Source: Porphyra umbilicalis (taxonomy: Eukaryota > Rhodophyta > Bangiophyceae > Bangiales > Bangiaceae). Taken from it: 64,000 bases of DNA. The position numbers and the translations under genes were made by a program. Shown piece after piece: positions 55,044 to 64,000 of this stretch. The stretch is taken from the NCBI GenBank assembly GCA_002049455.2, contig KV918887.1:62001-126000 (forward strand), written 5' to 3'. The stretch's first letter is position 1; every line of letters begins with the position of its first letter. A model generated the notes under the pieces. That model saw only the letters and a list, made by a program, of their open reading frames with translations. It had not been told where the DNA came from and did no database searches.

Positions 55044-57754
55044 GGTTATGGGCCCAGAGCCGGGGCTGTGACAAGGGCAAGGTGTGCCAGACGGCGTCGC
55101 GGCGCTCGCTGCAAGTCCTAAGAAGACAAGTGCAAGGTGGTTCAAGGACGTGACGGTCAAGGCGCAAGGATCGGCAAGGTCGGGCCGCGCTTCGACAAGC
55201 AAGCATCATGGACGGTGGCGCTGCCAGCATGAGCGGCATCAAGATCGACAAGTTGAAGGAGGCAAACTTCCACGAGTGGCGCCAGAGGATCAAGCTGATC
55301 CTGGCGCTGCGCGATCTGGAAGACACGCTTGACGAAGACGGAAAGCCGACGGACGCGGAGGACCGCGAGTTGGCGGTGTGGAAGCGTCGAGACACGAAGG
55401 CGAGCGCCATCATCGGGCTCACCCTTGGGTCTGAGCAGCTCGAGCACGTGTCGGGGTGCAAGACGACGGCGGAAATGTGGTCGACCCTGCAAGGCGTCTT
55501 CCAGCGCAAGAGTTTGATGAACAAGATGAAGGCGCGACGCGAATTCTACACCGTCGCGATGAACGTCGGTGAGGGCATGCTGGCTTTTTTAACCGCGTGC
55601 GCAACCTCGACGAGAACCTCAAGGCCATGGGCGGCGAGGTGACGGAGATGGATGTCGCCATGAGGGTTCTGAACGGGCTGACGTCAAAGTAAGAGAACCT
55701 GCTGGTGGCTCTAGACGTCAAGGACGAGGACGAGCTAAGCCTCGAATTTGTCAAGAGCCGCTTGCTTCAGGAGGAGCGGCGTCAGGCGGACAGGTCACCG
55801 GCGATCAAGCGCATTGGTGACATGGCACTCGTCGGCGCCAACTATCAAGGTCAAGGCCGCCGTGGTGACCTTTCCAAGATCGAGTGCTACTACTGCCACA
55901 AGTTTGGGCACATCGCTCATGATTGCCCAGAGCTCAAGGCCCAGAAGTAGAGACAGGACAAGGTAGCCGCGATTGCGGCTGACGACGGTAGCGACAGCGA
56001 CGACGCTATCTGTCTCGTTGGCGACGCGGATGACGACGATGACATTTCCAAGTCGTGGCTTGTCGACTCTGCGGCGTCTGCACACATGTGCTGGATGCGT
56101 GCGTGTTTCGATGACCACAAGACGACCACGGGACGGAGCGTCACGATGGGTGACAAGGGGTCCGTGGCCACGGCGGGCGTCGGAACCGTCGTCCTCAACG
56201 TCATCGTTCAAGGCAAGACGCGCAAGATCAAAATGGAGAAGGTGCTCCATGTTCCTACTATGGGCTTCAACCTCATGTCGGTCGGCATGATGGAGGAACG
56301 CGGTGCGGAAGTGTCGTTCAAGCGCGGTATGTCCATCATCAAGATGAACGAGAAGATTGCTTCGTGCGGCACGCGTAAGAACGGGCTCGTTCACCTGGAC
56401 ATGGCCCCTATGTCGGACGTTGTTGCGGTGGCCTCTCTGCAGCTTTGGAATGAGCGTCTTGGCCACGTGAACGTGGCCGGCGTCAAGAGGATGATCAAGA
56501 ACAAGGACGTAGACGGACTCAAGTGCACTTCCATGGTGGTCAAGGGCATCTGCGAGCCGTGCGTGTACGGCAAGGCGGCAATGACGCCTATGCCTAGCGC
56601 AAGAGGCGTTCGTGTGACCAAGCGGCTCCAGCTCGTGCACTTGGACCTCGGTGGACCTATGTCAGAACCCTCTCGTGGCGGAGCGCTCTACTTCGGCACG
56701 TTCACCGACGACTTCTCCCGCTGGACGGACGTGGTCTTCTTGCACAAGAAGAGCGATCTTCTCGCGGAGTACAAGAAGTGGCTGACCAAAGCACAGCTGC
56801 ACACCGGCAACAAGATCAAGGTGCTTCGGTCCGACAACGGCGGTGAGTACGTGTCGAAAGCATTCAAGGCTCTCTACGATGAAAACGGCACGACGCACCA
56901 GACATCGGTGCCCGACACGCCGCAGCAGAACGGGGTTACTGAGCGGCTCAATCGAGTTCTCGTGGAGATGGCACGCACGATGATGCGACACAAGGACGTC
57001 CATCAGGATCTTTGGGCGGATGCCGTCAAGACGGCGGTCTACATCAAGAACCGCGTCACCAGCCGGGCGCTACCCTTCGGCAAGACGCCTCGTGAGCTAT
57101 GGACCGGGAACAAGCCCGACGTAAGCCACATGCGGGTGTTTGGGTCAATTTACTGGGTGGTACTGCACAAGAGCCACGTCGATGGCAAGTTTGGAGACAA
57201 GACGGCAAATGGCATTTTCGTGGGCTATCCCGACGGCAGCAAGGCGTACAAGGTCATCCTCGATGACGGCAAGGTCGTCAATGCGCAAAGCGTCGTTTTC
57301 TCCGAGAACAACTCAAGCAAGGTTGCAGATGTTCCAGAGAACTCACCCGTGGAAGATGTCGTGGACGGCGAGACGGGCTTGGATGCCGGCAGCGACGACC
57401 AAGACGTCGACGCTGAAGACGACCAAGACGTCGACGCTGAAGATGACGGCGGAGACGACCAGCAAGATGATGGCTCGGACAAATTGGCAGACGACAATCA
57501 AGTTTCTGCCGGATCTCAAGGCACGCTGCGTCGGAGCGGCAGATCGTGGAGGCCGCCGGTTAAGTACTGGCGTCCAGTGAGCCTCGTTGCTCACGAGGCT
57601 CCCATGACGTATGGGCAAGCAGTTCAAGGACAAGAGTCGACCAAGTGGCGGTCCGCAATGGACCAGGAGATGGACTCCATCCGCAAGAACAAAACATGGC
57701 GTTTGACAAATCGCCCTGTCGGCCGTCGCGTGCTCACGTAAAAGTGGGCTTTCA
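55044..57754 (+). mobile_element. Copia unit 6, short internal region
   Basis: About 24 bp longer than the other short units because the acidic tail after the integrase (DQDVDAEDDQDVDAEDDGGD) is of the unit 1 type with a repeated DQDVDA motif. The knuckle-to-protease part is also unit 1 type, whereas gag and integrase core match the short units. No RT or RNase H. Confidence 0.9.
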
Positions 57755-58298
57755 TGTTGAAACGTCATGCTCAACGCCGCTGTATGCCCTCCTGCTGTGA
57801 AAAGCAAAATTCAAGAAACCAGGTATTGACAAGGTTCGAACCCCCGACTCCCGGACGCGACCCGAAGGTCACGCCTAATGAGAGTGGGTGCCTACTTCCC
57901 ACTAGGCTACCCATGCGACTTCCTCGCTGTTTGGTGACCGCTGGTGCATTCGACATTTGTACCCGTGCGATTTTGAGTGAAAGTTTTGCGATTTCACATT
58001 TTCTGTTCTTGCGCTTCTGATGCTTTGATTTGCGTGGGCTTTGCTTTGATCCCTGATGTTTTGATTTGGTGAGCGTTTTGATTTAGAGTGTGGGCGGGCG
58101 CGTGCGCGGGCGAGCTGCTTGGGCTGCGTGGTGGGCTTGAGTGCTCCGACTTGGACTACTTGAGGAGTGCCCTTGATGGGAAGAGGGGCGCTTTGGAGAG
58201 ACAACCAACAAAGCACGTTCGCACACATACACACAAGCTCAAGCCACTCAACCACCTCACCGTGGTCCCCCATGTTCTATCCCCACTGCGTTTCAGCA
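57755..58298 (+). repeat. Copia LTR7 (right end of array)
   Basis: 544 bp; ends TTTCAGCA instead of TTTCAACA and differs near its end (CATGTTCTATCCCC). It is followed directly by a Ty3-type RT fragment, not by a copy of the left flank. Confidence 0.85.
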
Positions 58299-59270
58299 AT
58301 GTTGACCGCGTCCTGCGCCTGCTGCGCGATGCGGGAGTGACACTCTTCCTGCCCAATTGCCGTTTCTTTCGTAAAACCGTGGAGTACCTCGGGCACGAAA
58401 TCAAGCCGGGCGGGCTCGGTAGTACGGACGCGCACACGCGCGCGCTCTATGAGGCGCAATTCCCCGCGACCCGCACGGAAGTGCGGAGCTCTGTAGGGAT
58501 GCGTAACGTCTTCCGCCGATTCGTGCCGATCTTCGCACGGATGGCGGCGCCATTTGCTAGGGGACATTACGCTGGCGTATACTAGTTGCCCGCACCGGAG
58601 TACCGGGGTCGCTCCGTTGGAGTTGGTCAACCCCATGGGGGTGCCAAGCTGGACATTCAAGTACATGCCCAGAACCGGAACGTACCCCCTTTCGGCTCAG
58701 CACGGCACTGCCTCCGAAAAGCTGGCCCAGACAGCCCTCCTTACCCGTCTCGTGCAGCTTATCCCGCAGATGCGGGCAACGATCAAGGCGACGCAAGGAC
58801 GCTACAAGCGCGACCACGACAAGCGCCTCGCGCTGCGCGCGGTGAAGCTCACAGTGGGTGGCTGCGCGTGGCTGCGCCACCCCGCCGAAGAGGAGGGTGC
58901 CGGCGGCAAGCTGACACACGTCGCCTGCGGGCCGTATCGCGTAGTTGCCACGGATGGACCCACGGTCCTCCTGGACGTTGACGGGGAGCACCGCCGCAAG
59001 AACGTCGCGCACGTCGTGCGCGCTTCGAGCGCGGCCCCCGAGGCCCCCGCCTAACACCCTGCGCTGCAGGTGGTTCGTTCCTTCCATGGCACGGGGGCCG
59101 ATGGCCAGCGGTACGCCGTGGACCGCATCGCGAACCACGCGACGTTGTTTGACGGGACCTTCCGGGTTCAGGTCTACTGGACCGAATACCCGTATCCCAC
59201 CTGGATGAATGCTGCGGAGGCCCCGCACGAGAAGCTGCGCGTTCATCTGCGCCGCGCCGCGCGCCTCGGG
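58299..59270 (+). mobile_element. Ty3-type fragments: RT, integrase end, chromodomain-like
   Basis: An RT thumb part (VEYLGHEIKPGG, MRNVFRRFVPIFARMAAPFA) at about 58300-58560, an integrase end (AYTSCPHRSTGVAPLELVNP) with basic tail at about 58560-59040, and a chromodomain-like segment (YAVDRIANH ... VQVYWTEYPYPTW) at about 59070-59270. This order suggests an incomplete chromovirus of the Ty3 group. No LTR was found. Broken, several breaks, old. Confidence 0.75.
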
Positions 59271-59591
59271 CTGCCCCACACGTCTAGTGTTGCCGCACAC
59301 GTCTGCCGCCCTGCCGCCGGCGGCCCCGGGCGACGCGGCCGCCGTCATCGGCCCCGACAACGGCGGCGCCGCGCGTCGCCCCCGCGGGTCCGCGCCAGAC
59401 CCCTTGGGTCGGCACGGCAGTCGGGTGCGGCGGGGGGGGAATGGGTGCTTTTAGTAAGTTCTTACGGGGCCGTCGGGGGGTGCAGGGTGGCTGACGGGGA
59501 GCGGCCGCGCCGCGCGGGAACCCAGGACGGGTCGCAAGGCACAAGGGCATAAGGATACAGCCAACGGCGATGTGACGCGGCAGATGACGGT
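59271..59591. other. No recognisable feature
   Basis: GC-rich sequence downstream of the chromodomain-like segment, possibly the 3' non-coding part of that element. Confidence 0.4.
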
Positions 59592-60548
59592 CTAACGCGT
59601 CGGGGCAAGCACGGTACCAACGGGGCTAGGGCGAAGCCATCTGTCGTGGCAACGATACTCCCACATGTGCACGGGGCGGCCCGTCGCGCGCAGGACGCGC
59701 CGCAGAGCGGCGTGAAACCGCTTCGCCCGCGTACGCGAGGACTCCAGGCAGGGGGGAACCACGCCGGCGAGCCCGATGCGGGCGTCCTGGACCACGGCAG
59801 CTGTGACCTCGCGGGGCCCCACCGCGGCCCAGTTGACGGACGGGTCGTACGCGTACAAGGCGACGACCGGCCCGGACGTGAGTGAGTCTCGCCACTTCGT
59901 GGCAGTCGCCGGGGTAGGGGGCGTCCACGACGCGGAAGACCACCAATCGCGGGCGACGTCCGGCTGTCCCGGGATGGGGGTCACAACGGGACTCGTGACG
60001 CCCAGCTTGAGCGGTGCCGTCGCGGGACCGTCGAGGTCGTACCCGACATCCCAACGCGCGGGGTGCGGACCGGCGGCCAAATTGGCCGCAGTCGTCGGGT
60101 AGCCCCCATCGCCACGGCGGTGCCCCGGGCCCCAACAGCGGTCGTTGCAGGCGTCGGCCCCGTGGCCCTGGCCACCGTCGGCAGTCCATACGGGACCGTC
60201 ACGGCCGGTGGCTGTATGGCCGCGACCGTCTCCCGGACCGACCGCCGGCCAGGCGCGGCCGTCCCTGGAATCGGCGTGGCGGCCGTGCCCGCCCCCCCCA
60301 GCGATCTTCGCGGTCATGACGGGGGGTAGCGGCGCCGCTGCCCGACTCGGGCGCCCACCCGTCACCGGATCCGGCGCCGGCCGCGCCGGAGTAGTCATCG
60401 CGCCACGAAAGGCCCCCGCGGGCGTCGCGAGCCGCGCCGGCGCCACTCTCGCGGGCCTCCGCCGGCTGAGCCCACTCAGCGTTACCCGCGAGGGTCGGCG
60501 CATCTGACCCACGGGGGCCGGCGGCGAGACCCCCGGGGTCCCCGGCAC
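59592..60548 (-). CDS. Unrecognised ORF, 318 codons
   Basis: I do not recognise this product. The first half is Arg/Gly/Pro low complexity. The C-terminal half has a more protein-like composition (WRDSLTSGPVVALYAYDPSV, FHAALRRVLRATGRPVHMWE). It lies on the minus strand directly after an LTR-like segment in the same orientation. It may be an element-borne gag-like frame or a by-product of high GC. Confidence 0.3.
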   Translation of the reverse strand: MPGTPGVSPPAPVGQMRRPSRVTLSGLSRRRPARVAPARLATPAGAFRGAMTTPARPAPDPVTGGRPSRAAAPLPPVMTAKIAGGGGHGRHADSRDGRAWPAVGPGDGRGHTATGRDGPVWTADGGQGHGADACNDRCWGPGHRRGDGGYPTTAANLAAGPHPARWDVGYDLDGPATAPLKLGVTSPVVTPIPGQPDVARDWWSSASWTPPTPATATKWRDSLTSGPVVALYAYDPSVNWAAVGPREVTAAVVQDARIGLAGVVPPCLESSRTRAKRFHAALRRVLRATGRPVHMWEYRCHDRWLRPSPVGTVLAPTR

Positions 60549-60606
60549 TTGCCTCCCCCTCGCATTTCGCGGCGGCCCGGGAACCCGGGCCGCCCGCGGA
60601 CGGCTC

Positions 60607-60893
60607 CTGTTGCCGACCTAATAGCCACGAGCCCAAAGAGGGGAGTATCCCACTGCTGCCGTCCTAAGAACGTGTCCTCGATAGGATCACCCGATTCGGG
60701 AAGAAGGGCCGCCCAAGGTACAGGACAAAAGACACGGTTTACTTGACGGCGACGACGGTGCCTCCCACCGTCGTCGCCCTTCGTCCTAATAAGGGCGGAA
60801 ACCGACGTGCGGGCCCGACTCCCCTTATGGGAACTACCCCGCACCGCCAATGAACCAACACAACGAAGTACAATGCAAGACATGTCCCCTGAT
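60607..60893 (-). repeat. LTR-like segment related to the satellite-bearing element
   Basis: Contains the ~70-nt palindrome (60735-60804) in the same orientation as in the LTRs at 26608 and 33748, with similar flanks (CGGTTTACTTG ... GGGCGGAAACCG). Read on the minus strand it is preceded by a purine tract (CATCAGGGGA). Ends are approximate. Confidence 0.55.
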
Positions 60894-60949
60894 GAGGTAA
60901 GTAGAGACGAGGGGGAATCTGCGCCACGCGCCCCGCCCTGACGTGGCAG

Positions 60950-61546
60950 CCCATAATGCGGCCACGCGAAGGCGCCGGCCGCCGTCCACACCCGCCGCCC
61001 ACGGGCGGGCCCGGCGTGGCGGGTGCGCGGCGCGCGCCCAGCCAGTGTGCGCCGACCGCCCCGCGCCTGGTGCCAGCGGGTGGGCCCTGTTTCCCGCGGC
61101 TGCTGGGCCCGCTTGCTCTTCCCGCGCCGCGCCCACTTACCGGCCGCGCCACCCCCCGCCAGGTGGTGCCACAGCTTCGACGCGGGAAAGGACCCGGGCT
61201 GGGGCAGGCCGCCGCGCGCCATGTCGGCGTGGCGTCGCTTCCGCGCGCGGTAAGCGGCCGACGCAGCCGTCTCATCCGCCCGCGGCGGAACGGTATCCGG
61301 GTGGGATGTGGGGAAGCCGGCCGGCACCGCAAAAGGCTCCGTCGTCACGGGCAACGCCCGCGGGGCGACGTCCGCGAGCCGCGGCTCCCCCAGAATGACC
61401 CCCAACGGGGCTTGCGGCGTCCGCGGGACGTTCACGACGAGAACGTTGTGACACCTTCGGTCGGCGACGGTTCCCACTTGGTGGGCTAGCATCGTCATGG
61501 GGGCGTGCCGGTTGGGGTCGTGGTGATAAGGAAGTCGGTCGAGCAC
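60950..61546 (-). CDS. Unrecognised ORF part, minus strand
   Basis: Open frame whose first ~190 codons (starting MLDRLPYHHDPNRHAPMTML, with VADRRCHNVLVVNVPRTPQA and a basic AAYRARKRRHADMARGG stretch) look more protein-like than the rest, which runs into the LTR-like segment. It follows the frame at 61553-62191 with 6 nt between them. No domain is recognised. It may be a part of a retroelement whose 3' LTR is the segment at 60.6-60.9 kb; I give no function. Confidence 0.35.
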
Positions 61547-61552
61547 CGCTGT

Positions 61553-62191
61553 TCAAGGCACCGCTCTCACGATGGCATCGTACTCCGCCAAGGCGTCGGC
61601 GACGGCGCCGTTGCCCGGCGCGAGGTCGCCAGCCGAGAACTTCCCCTTCAGGGAGTATGAGCACGAGGACGGCTCGAAGACGCGGTGCGTCTCACGGTCC
61701 GCGCGCAGCAGCCCCGACACAATGGCGACCGTCATCATGACGTAGGCGGTACCCTGGATTGGATGGCACGGACACGCCTGCAGTAAGGACTGCTGCTGAT
61801 GAAGGACGGGCGGGTACTCGTACGTCAGAAACCTCGTCGTCGCGCACCGCGCGGCCATCGCTGGTGACAAGGGCGCCCGCGCCGGCAGGAGGCAGATGCC
61901 GGAGCGCGTGGGCAGGAAGATGGCCCCGTGCCCCGCACGCCGGGCGCTCTTAAGCTCGCCGCGCGAGCGGCGCGCGGCCTCCAACGCCAAGTCGGCCGGG
62001 ACTGTCGCCAGGGCCGCCGCGGCCAGTGACAGTAAGGGGCGTACTCCCCCAAAGTTGACCAGCGCCAAGGAATGACAAAACGCAACCGCGGGGCGGTGGC
62101 GCAAGTGGGCGTACCAGTCCTCGAGGTAGGCGTAATCCTCGTCGTCGGCGACAAGCGGCAGCTCTGCCGCGGGGTGCGGGACCAAGAGCAC
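61553..62191 (-). CDS. Unrecognised ORF, 212 codons
   Basis: Product begins MLLVPHPAAELPLVADDEDY and has mixed composition with Cys, His and aromatic residues (LEDWYAHLRHRPAVAFCHSL, TTRFLTYEYPPVLHQQQSLL), unlike the low-complexity frames elsewhere. A further protein-like frame lies just upstream (62192-62458). No family is recognised. Position between LTR-like segments suggests a retroelement part. Confidence 0.4.
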   Translation of the reverse strand: MLLVPHPAAELPLVADDEDYAYLEDWYAHLRHRPAVAFCHSLALVNFGGVRPLLSLAAAALATVPADLALEAARRSRGELKSARRAGHGAIFLPTRSGICLLPARAPLSPAMAARCATTRFLTYEYPPVLHQQQSLLQACPCHPIQGTAYVMMTVAIVSGLLRADRETHRVFEPSSCSYSLKGKFSAGDLAPGNGAVADALAEYDAIVRAVP

Positions 62192-62458
62192 TCATCCCGG
62201 GCTGCACCGCAACATGCAGCATAGCCACCCCGCCCTACCACCGAGGGAGTGGACGGAGGACGCGAAGTCGCGGTCGGCCGCCGGCCGGACGTCGTACCAT
62301 GCCGCCATGGCATGCTCCTGGAAGGATCGCCACACAGCTTGTGCCTCATTCGTGTCCTGGAGATGGGCAGGCTGAAAGACGTCGCTGACGAGCGGCCAGT
62401 GGGCCGTGGCGACAGGCGTCCTTAGGGGAGCAAGCCACGCCCGAACGGCGGGTGGCAC
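62192..62458 (-). CDS. Unrecognised small ORF, 88 codons
   Basis: Product has protein-like composition (VSDVFQPAHLQDTNEAQAVW, SFQEHAMAAWYDVRPAADRD) but no recognisable domain. It lies directly upstream of the frame at 61553-62191 and probably belongs to the same unit. Confidence 0.35.
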   Translation of the reverse strand: MPPAVRAWLAPLRTPVATAHWPLVSDVFQPAHLQDTNEAQAVWRSFQEHAMAAWYDVRPAADRDFASSVHSLGGRAGWLCCMLRCSPG

Positions 62459-62879
62459 CGACAGCGGCGGCAGCGCAGGGGCCGCCTGCCCTAGTAGCGG
62501 TGGACGATTCCCCGGCGCGCTCGCGGACCCCCCGCCGGGGGCCGGGGCGGGGTCCGTGGCGGCGCCGGACGCCGGGGACGTCGCTGCTTCGGCCCTGACG
62601 CCGGCGCCCGCAACGACGCCCGCCGGGCGGGGCGGCGTCTGTCACTCTCGGCCGTTGCGGTCGTATGGGAGCCGCATGCCCGGCGGTACCGACGGACGCA
62701 CTGGGACGGCCGGACGGCGCCCGTTCGGGCCCGGCATTGCCGGCGAGGCAGGCGCCGTCGCCGCCTCCGGGGCAGTGGCTGCCGTGGACGGGCGCCCCGC
62801 GGGCGCGGGGGACAGATCCCCGACGGGGTCGGCGGGGGGCGTCGCCGGGGACGTCTCCATCTTAGCCGAAGGGGATGTA
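62459..62879. other. GC-rich stretch, no clear gene
   Basis: Open frames on both strands with Pro/Ala/Gly low complexity. Ends at a purine tract (CGAAGGGGA, 62871-62879) directly before the LTR-like segment at 62880. Confidence 0.4.
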
Positions 62880-63439
62880 GTACTACAGGCGCCACCTGAG
62901 ACGCGGCACCCGGCAAGGGGGTCGCGACCGGCGGCGGCGGGATGGCGACGCGGGGACGGAGACGACGGGTCCGACCCAAGACGCCATGGGAGCGTACCGG
63001 AACCGTCGTCGGGCGCCACGCGGGCCCCACGGGGGGCCAGGTTGTCGCGCCCGAGAGGGCGCGGCAGGCGACGGCTGACCAGGCGCCACGCGGCCGGTGC
63101 AGCGCGTTGCGCGCGGGACGGTTACTCCCGCTCGTCTTTTAATGATCGCCTTGAGGGACTTGACATGCATGGAGGGAAGTATCTGCATTAGTTGGTGACG
63201 GCCCGGGTCATTTCCCATGGAGAAATTGGGCCTGGGCGACGGTTTCTGCCCTTTTAGGACGAAGGGCGACGACGGTGGGAGGCACCGTCGTCGCAGGCAA
63301 GTAAACCGCGTCTTCACGTCTTGGCGTTTCGATCGGCCCGACTTCCTGGACATTGAGTCCCAAAGCGGGTGTCGCGCGAGCGGCCCGGACGGCCGTAACT
63401 TCCCTCCTCCTGATATAACCCCCTGATTGTGGTACTTCA
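62880..63439 (+). repeat. LTR-like segment, opposite orientation
   Basis: Starts TGTAGTACTACA and ends GTACTTCA, is about 560 bp, is preceded by a purine tract and carries the ~70-nt palindrome at 63240-63308 in the orientation opposite to that at 60.7 kb. Alignable over much of its length with the LTRs at 26608 and 33748 (for example TTGGCGTTTCGATCGGCC region), with substantial divergence. Probably a lone or 3' LTR of a related element. Confidence 0.6.
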
Positions 63440-64000
63440 CCGGGGGTGTGCTGTCCACAGCTGAGGTGCCTCGCCCCTTCCAACTGTGGCACCCCCGACC
63501 GCCACAACGTGGAACACTTCCAGGAAGTCTTTACGGCATTGAGGGGCGCAGATGTCTCCCTCAAGGCCGATAAGAGCCACTTGTTCCAAGAAGAGGTGGA
63601 GTATTTGGGCGACATCGTTCGCCGGGGGGAGCAGGAGGTGCAAAACAAAACCTTCTGCGGACTCAAGGAGGCGTCTCCCCTGCGGTGGAAGGAGGACCTA
63701 CGTAGCTTCCCCGGGATGTGCAACGTTTATTGGAGATTCTTCAGGGACTACGCGCAAGTGGCGCGGCCGCTGGCCGATGATGAGTTCCAAGAGGCCCGAT
63801 CGGTGGAGGACGGTGTCATACGAGGCGTCTGGGGCGTTCGAGGAGCTCAACAGGCGGCTCACGGAGGCACCCATCCTCGCCCTACCGCGGCTTCAGGGAG
63901 CCTACACGTTGACCACGGACGCAAGCGCGTGGCAGGACGGCGCGGTCCTACTATAGGAACAACCCGATCAATCCACGCGGCCCGTGGGCTACTGGAGTCG
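63440..64000 (+). mobile_element. Ty3-type RT/RNase H fragment, broken, runs off window
   Basis: Recognisable RT thumb and RNase H start of the Ty3 group, for example VEYLGDIV-like and FEELNRRLTEAPILALPRLQ, then TLTTDASAWQDGAVLL. Several breaks within 0.5 kb indicate an old copy. Continues beyond the window edge. Confidence 0.75.

Larger units (their letters stand above)
36753..58298 (+). mobile_element. Tandem Ty1/copia array: seven LTRs, six internal regions
   Basis: A 21.5 kb head-to-tail array in which neighbouring units share one LTR. LTR starts are 36753, 41578, 44809, 48039, 51269, 54500 and 57755, each 544 bp, with termini TGTTGAAACG and CGTTTCAACA in the consensus form. The first internal region is full length (gag, protease, integrase, RT, RNase H); the other five are short and hold gag, protease and integrase parts only, with a period of 3230-3255 bp. 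Every internal region begins with GGTTATGGGCCCAG, complementary to the anticodon arm of initiator tRNA-Met (half-tRNA priming, as known for Drosophila copia). No target duplication is seen at the outer ends. Unequal exchange between LTRs plus amplification of the short unit is the simplest origin. LTR1 and LTR2 differ at about 12 of 544 sites; LTR3 to LTR6 differ from each other at none to two, so the amplification is recent. All units are broken, with roughly three or four breaks each. Confidence 0.9.

Noticed and set aside
36753-58298. CRISPR-like or other bacterial repeat array
   Set aside because: Repeats are 544-bp LTRs with retroelement coding parts between them; there are no short palindromic repeats with unique spacers.

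Overview
The window looks like nuclear DNA of a GC-rich eukaryote, most likely an alga. A bangiophyte red alga (Porphyra/Pyropia type) is my best guess, but this is inference. The evidence is: a eukaryotic TDP1 gene; a Cys-rich zinc-finger gene; Ty1/copia elements whose primer-binding site matches the anticodon arm of initiator tRNA-Met; Ty3-type elements; a PIF/Harbinger transposase; and very high GC with long C and G runs. No operon, rRNA gene, working tRNA gene or CRISPR array was seen.

Layout. 1-6400 has no recognisable gene. It holds a ~0.6 kb segmental duplication (1858-2516 and 3526-4113), a 399-bp TA-flanked MITE between the copies, an inverted repeat and a small minisatellite. 6400-18650 is an extremely GC-rich island full of poly-C and poly-G, interrupted by a 0.67 kb TIR insertion with TTAA flanks (7016-7688). 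The island carries the only two host genes I can support: a zinc-finger protein (10128-11874, +) and tyrosyl-DNA phosphodiesterase 1 (16047-18561, -). In both, the coding signal changes frame at homopolymer tracts. 18690-19580 holds short inverted and direct repeats.

19745-64000 is almost entirely transposable elements: an old Ty3-type element on the minus strand (19745-24593); a PIF/Harbinger transposase (25154-26479, -) next to a young LTR element without recognisable coding parts (26608-34220; identical 473-bp LTRs, 5-bp target duplication AAGAT) whose interior is largely two satellite arrays (335 bp, arranged as a three-unit higher-order repeat, and ~461 bp); a minus-strand copia fragment (35139-36752); a 21.5 kb tandem copia array (36753-58298) with seven 544-bp LTRs shared by six internal regions, the first full length and the other five short; then Ty3-type fragments, unrecognised ORFs and LTR-like segments in opposite orientation (58299-64000).

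The most interesting material is the satellite-bearing LTR element with its higher-order repeat, the shared-LTR copia array with mosaic units and an antisense tRNA-like block in every LTR, and a ~70-nt palindrome conserved in four LTR-like sequences. All alignments were made by eye. Element ends are exact where terminal repeats define them and approximate elsewhere.
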